A stretch of DNA of 64,000 nucleotides, from the NCBI GenBank assembly GCA_038496675.1, contig CM076662.1:17393285-17457284 (forward strand), given 5' to 3'. How positions within the stretch are numbered: position 1 is the first letter of the stretch; every line of letters begins with the position of its first letter. This document shows, piece after piece, positions 63,840 through 64,000 of this stretch. The translations under genes and the position numbers were made by a program. The stretch is from Rachycentron canadum (taxonomy: Eukaryota; Chordata; Actinopteri; Carangiformes; Rachycentridae). Under the pieces are notes generated by a model. It had not been told where the DNA came from, ran no database searches, and saw nothing but the letters and a program-made list of their open reading frames with translations.

Positions 63840-63890
63840 AGACTGGCAACCTGGCCAGTGGTGTCTTCAGCCAATGGATGGATATGTTAT
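63840..63890. repeat. Possible teleost LINE-tail remnant
   Basis: The sequence 'agactggcaacctggccagt' followed shortly by 'aatggatggatatg' resembles, with an internal deletion, the reverse complement of the tail family at 3283-3333 and 3848-3910. Short and uncertain. Confidence 0.4.
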
Positions 63891-64000
63891 AAAATATAAA
63901 GGGTTTTTATAGCAAAAGTGATAGTAGCGAACAGTATTAAGAAACATTAATTTAGAAAGTTTAAATGAGGTTTGCCTTGAACAGCAACAACAAGTGTCAT

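Larger units (their letters stand above)
59053..64000 (+). other. ptprm: Beginning of ptprm intron 11 (at least 4.9 kb)
   Basis: The intron starts with GTAGGC and runs past the window end. It contains a short CA/CG alternating stretch (59078-59110), the apparent nested Tc1 insertion in another repeat (59955-60375), an (AAAT)n tract (62351-62368) and a small retroposon-tail-like sequence (63840-63890). No further exon is supported. Confidence 0.85.

Noticed and set aside
59053..64000. Search for the next ptprm exon (VYQIVVEEE region)
   Set aside because: No sequence after base 59052 encodes the expected continuation in the needed phase; it is probably beyond the window.
1..64000. A new system: operon, CRISPR, toxin-antitoxin, viral insertion or RNA gene
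   Set aside because: The window is a vertebrate gene body. I saw no tRNA or rRNA signature, no regularly spaced repeats and no viral gene order.

Overview
The window is vertebrate nuclear DNA, almost certainly from a teleost fish and probably a percomorph. It holds long AT-rich introns, many microsatellites, decayed Tc1/mariner transposons with teleost-type terminal repeats, and several interspersed repeats common around percomorph genes. There is no prokaryotic gene organisation. Nearly all the short open frames are chance frames in introns.

One gene is supported. It lies on the plus strand and is cut by both window edges: ptprm, the receptor-type protein tyrosine phosphatase mu, of the type IIB (MAM/Ig/FN3) family. 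Ten consecutive coding exons, corresponding to exons 2-11 of the mammalian gene, run from 12552 to 59052. Together they give 1,786 nt of continuous reading frame, about 595 residues. Every junction is AG/GT and every phase fits the next exon. In order they encode the MAM domain (12552-12674, 23322-23596, 28729-28807), the Ig-like domain (30502-30617, 32116-32290), FN3-1 (37838-38131), FN3-2 (51045-51353), FN3-3 (53174-53283, 57984-58185) and the start of FN3-4 (58950-59052). Exon 1 (5' UTR and signal peptide) is not recognisable in the first 12.5 kb and probably lies upstream. The rest of FN3-4, the transmembrane segment and the two phosphatase domains lie beyond base 64000.

The other 97% is intron. 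Introns 2 (10.6 kb) and 7 (12.9 kb) are the largest within the window. Structured intronic elements include: a 0.93 kb Tc1 remnant with matching TIRs and a broken minus-strand transposase (27079-28008); a perfect 44-bp palindrome 0.2 kb after it (28232-28275); a small Tc1 derivative apparently nested in another repeat (60052-60290); a second apparent nested pair (3283-3910); a copy of a widespread percomorph repeat (45412-45725) and another (53920-54247); and a roughly 270-nt purine-rich tract upstream of exon 8.

The gene product is a homophilic cell-adhesion receptor. The MAM and Ig domains and the first FN3 repeats form the trans-adhesive ectodomain seen here; the signalling half is outside the window. 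I found no RNA gene, CRISPR array, second protein-coding gene or new biological system. The findings are of modest interest: splice-site ambiguity, cysteine changes in FN3 domains, nested transposons and unusual DNA structures.
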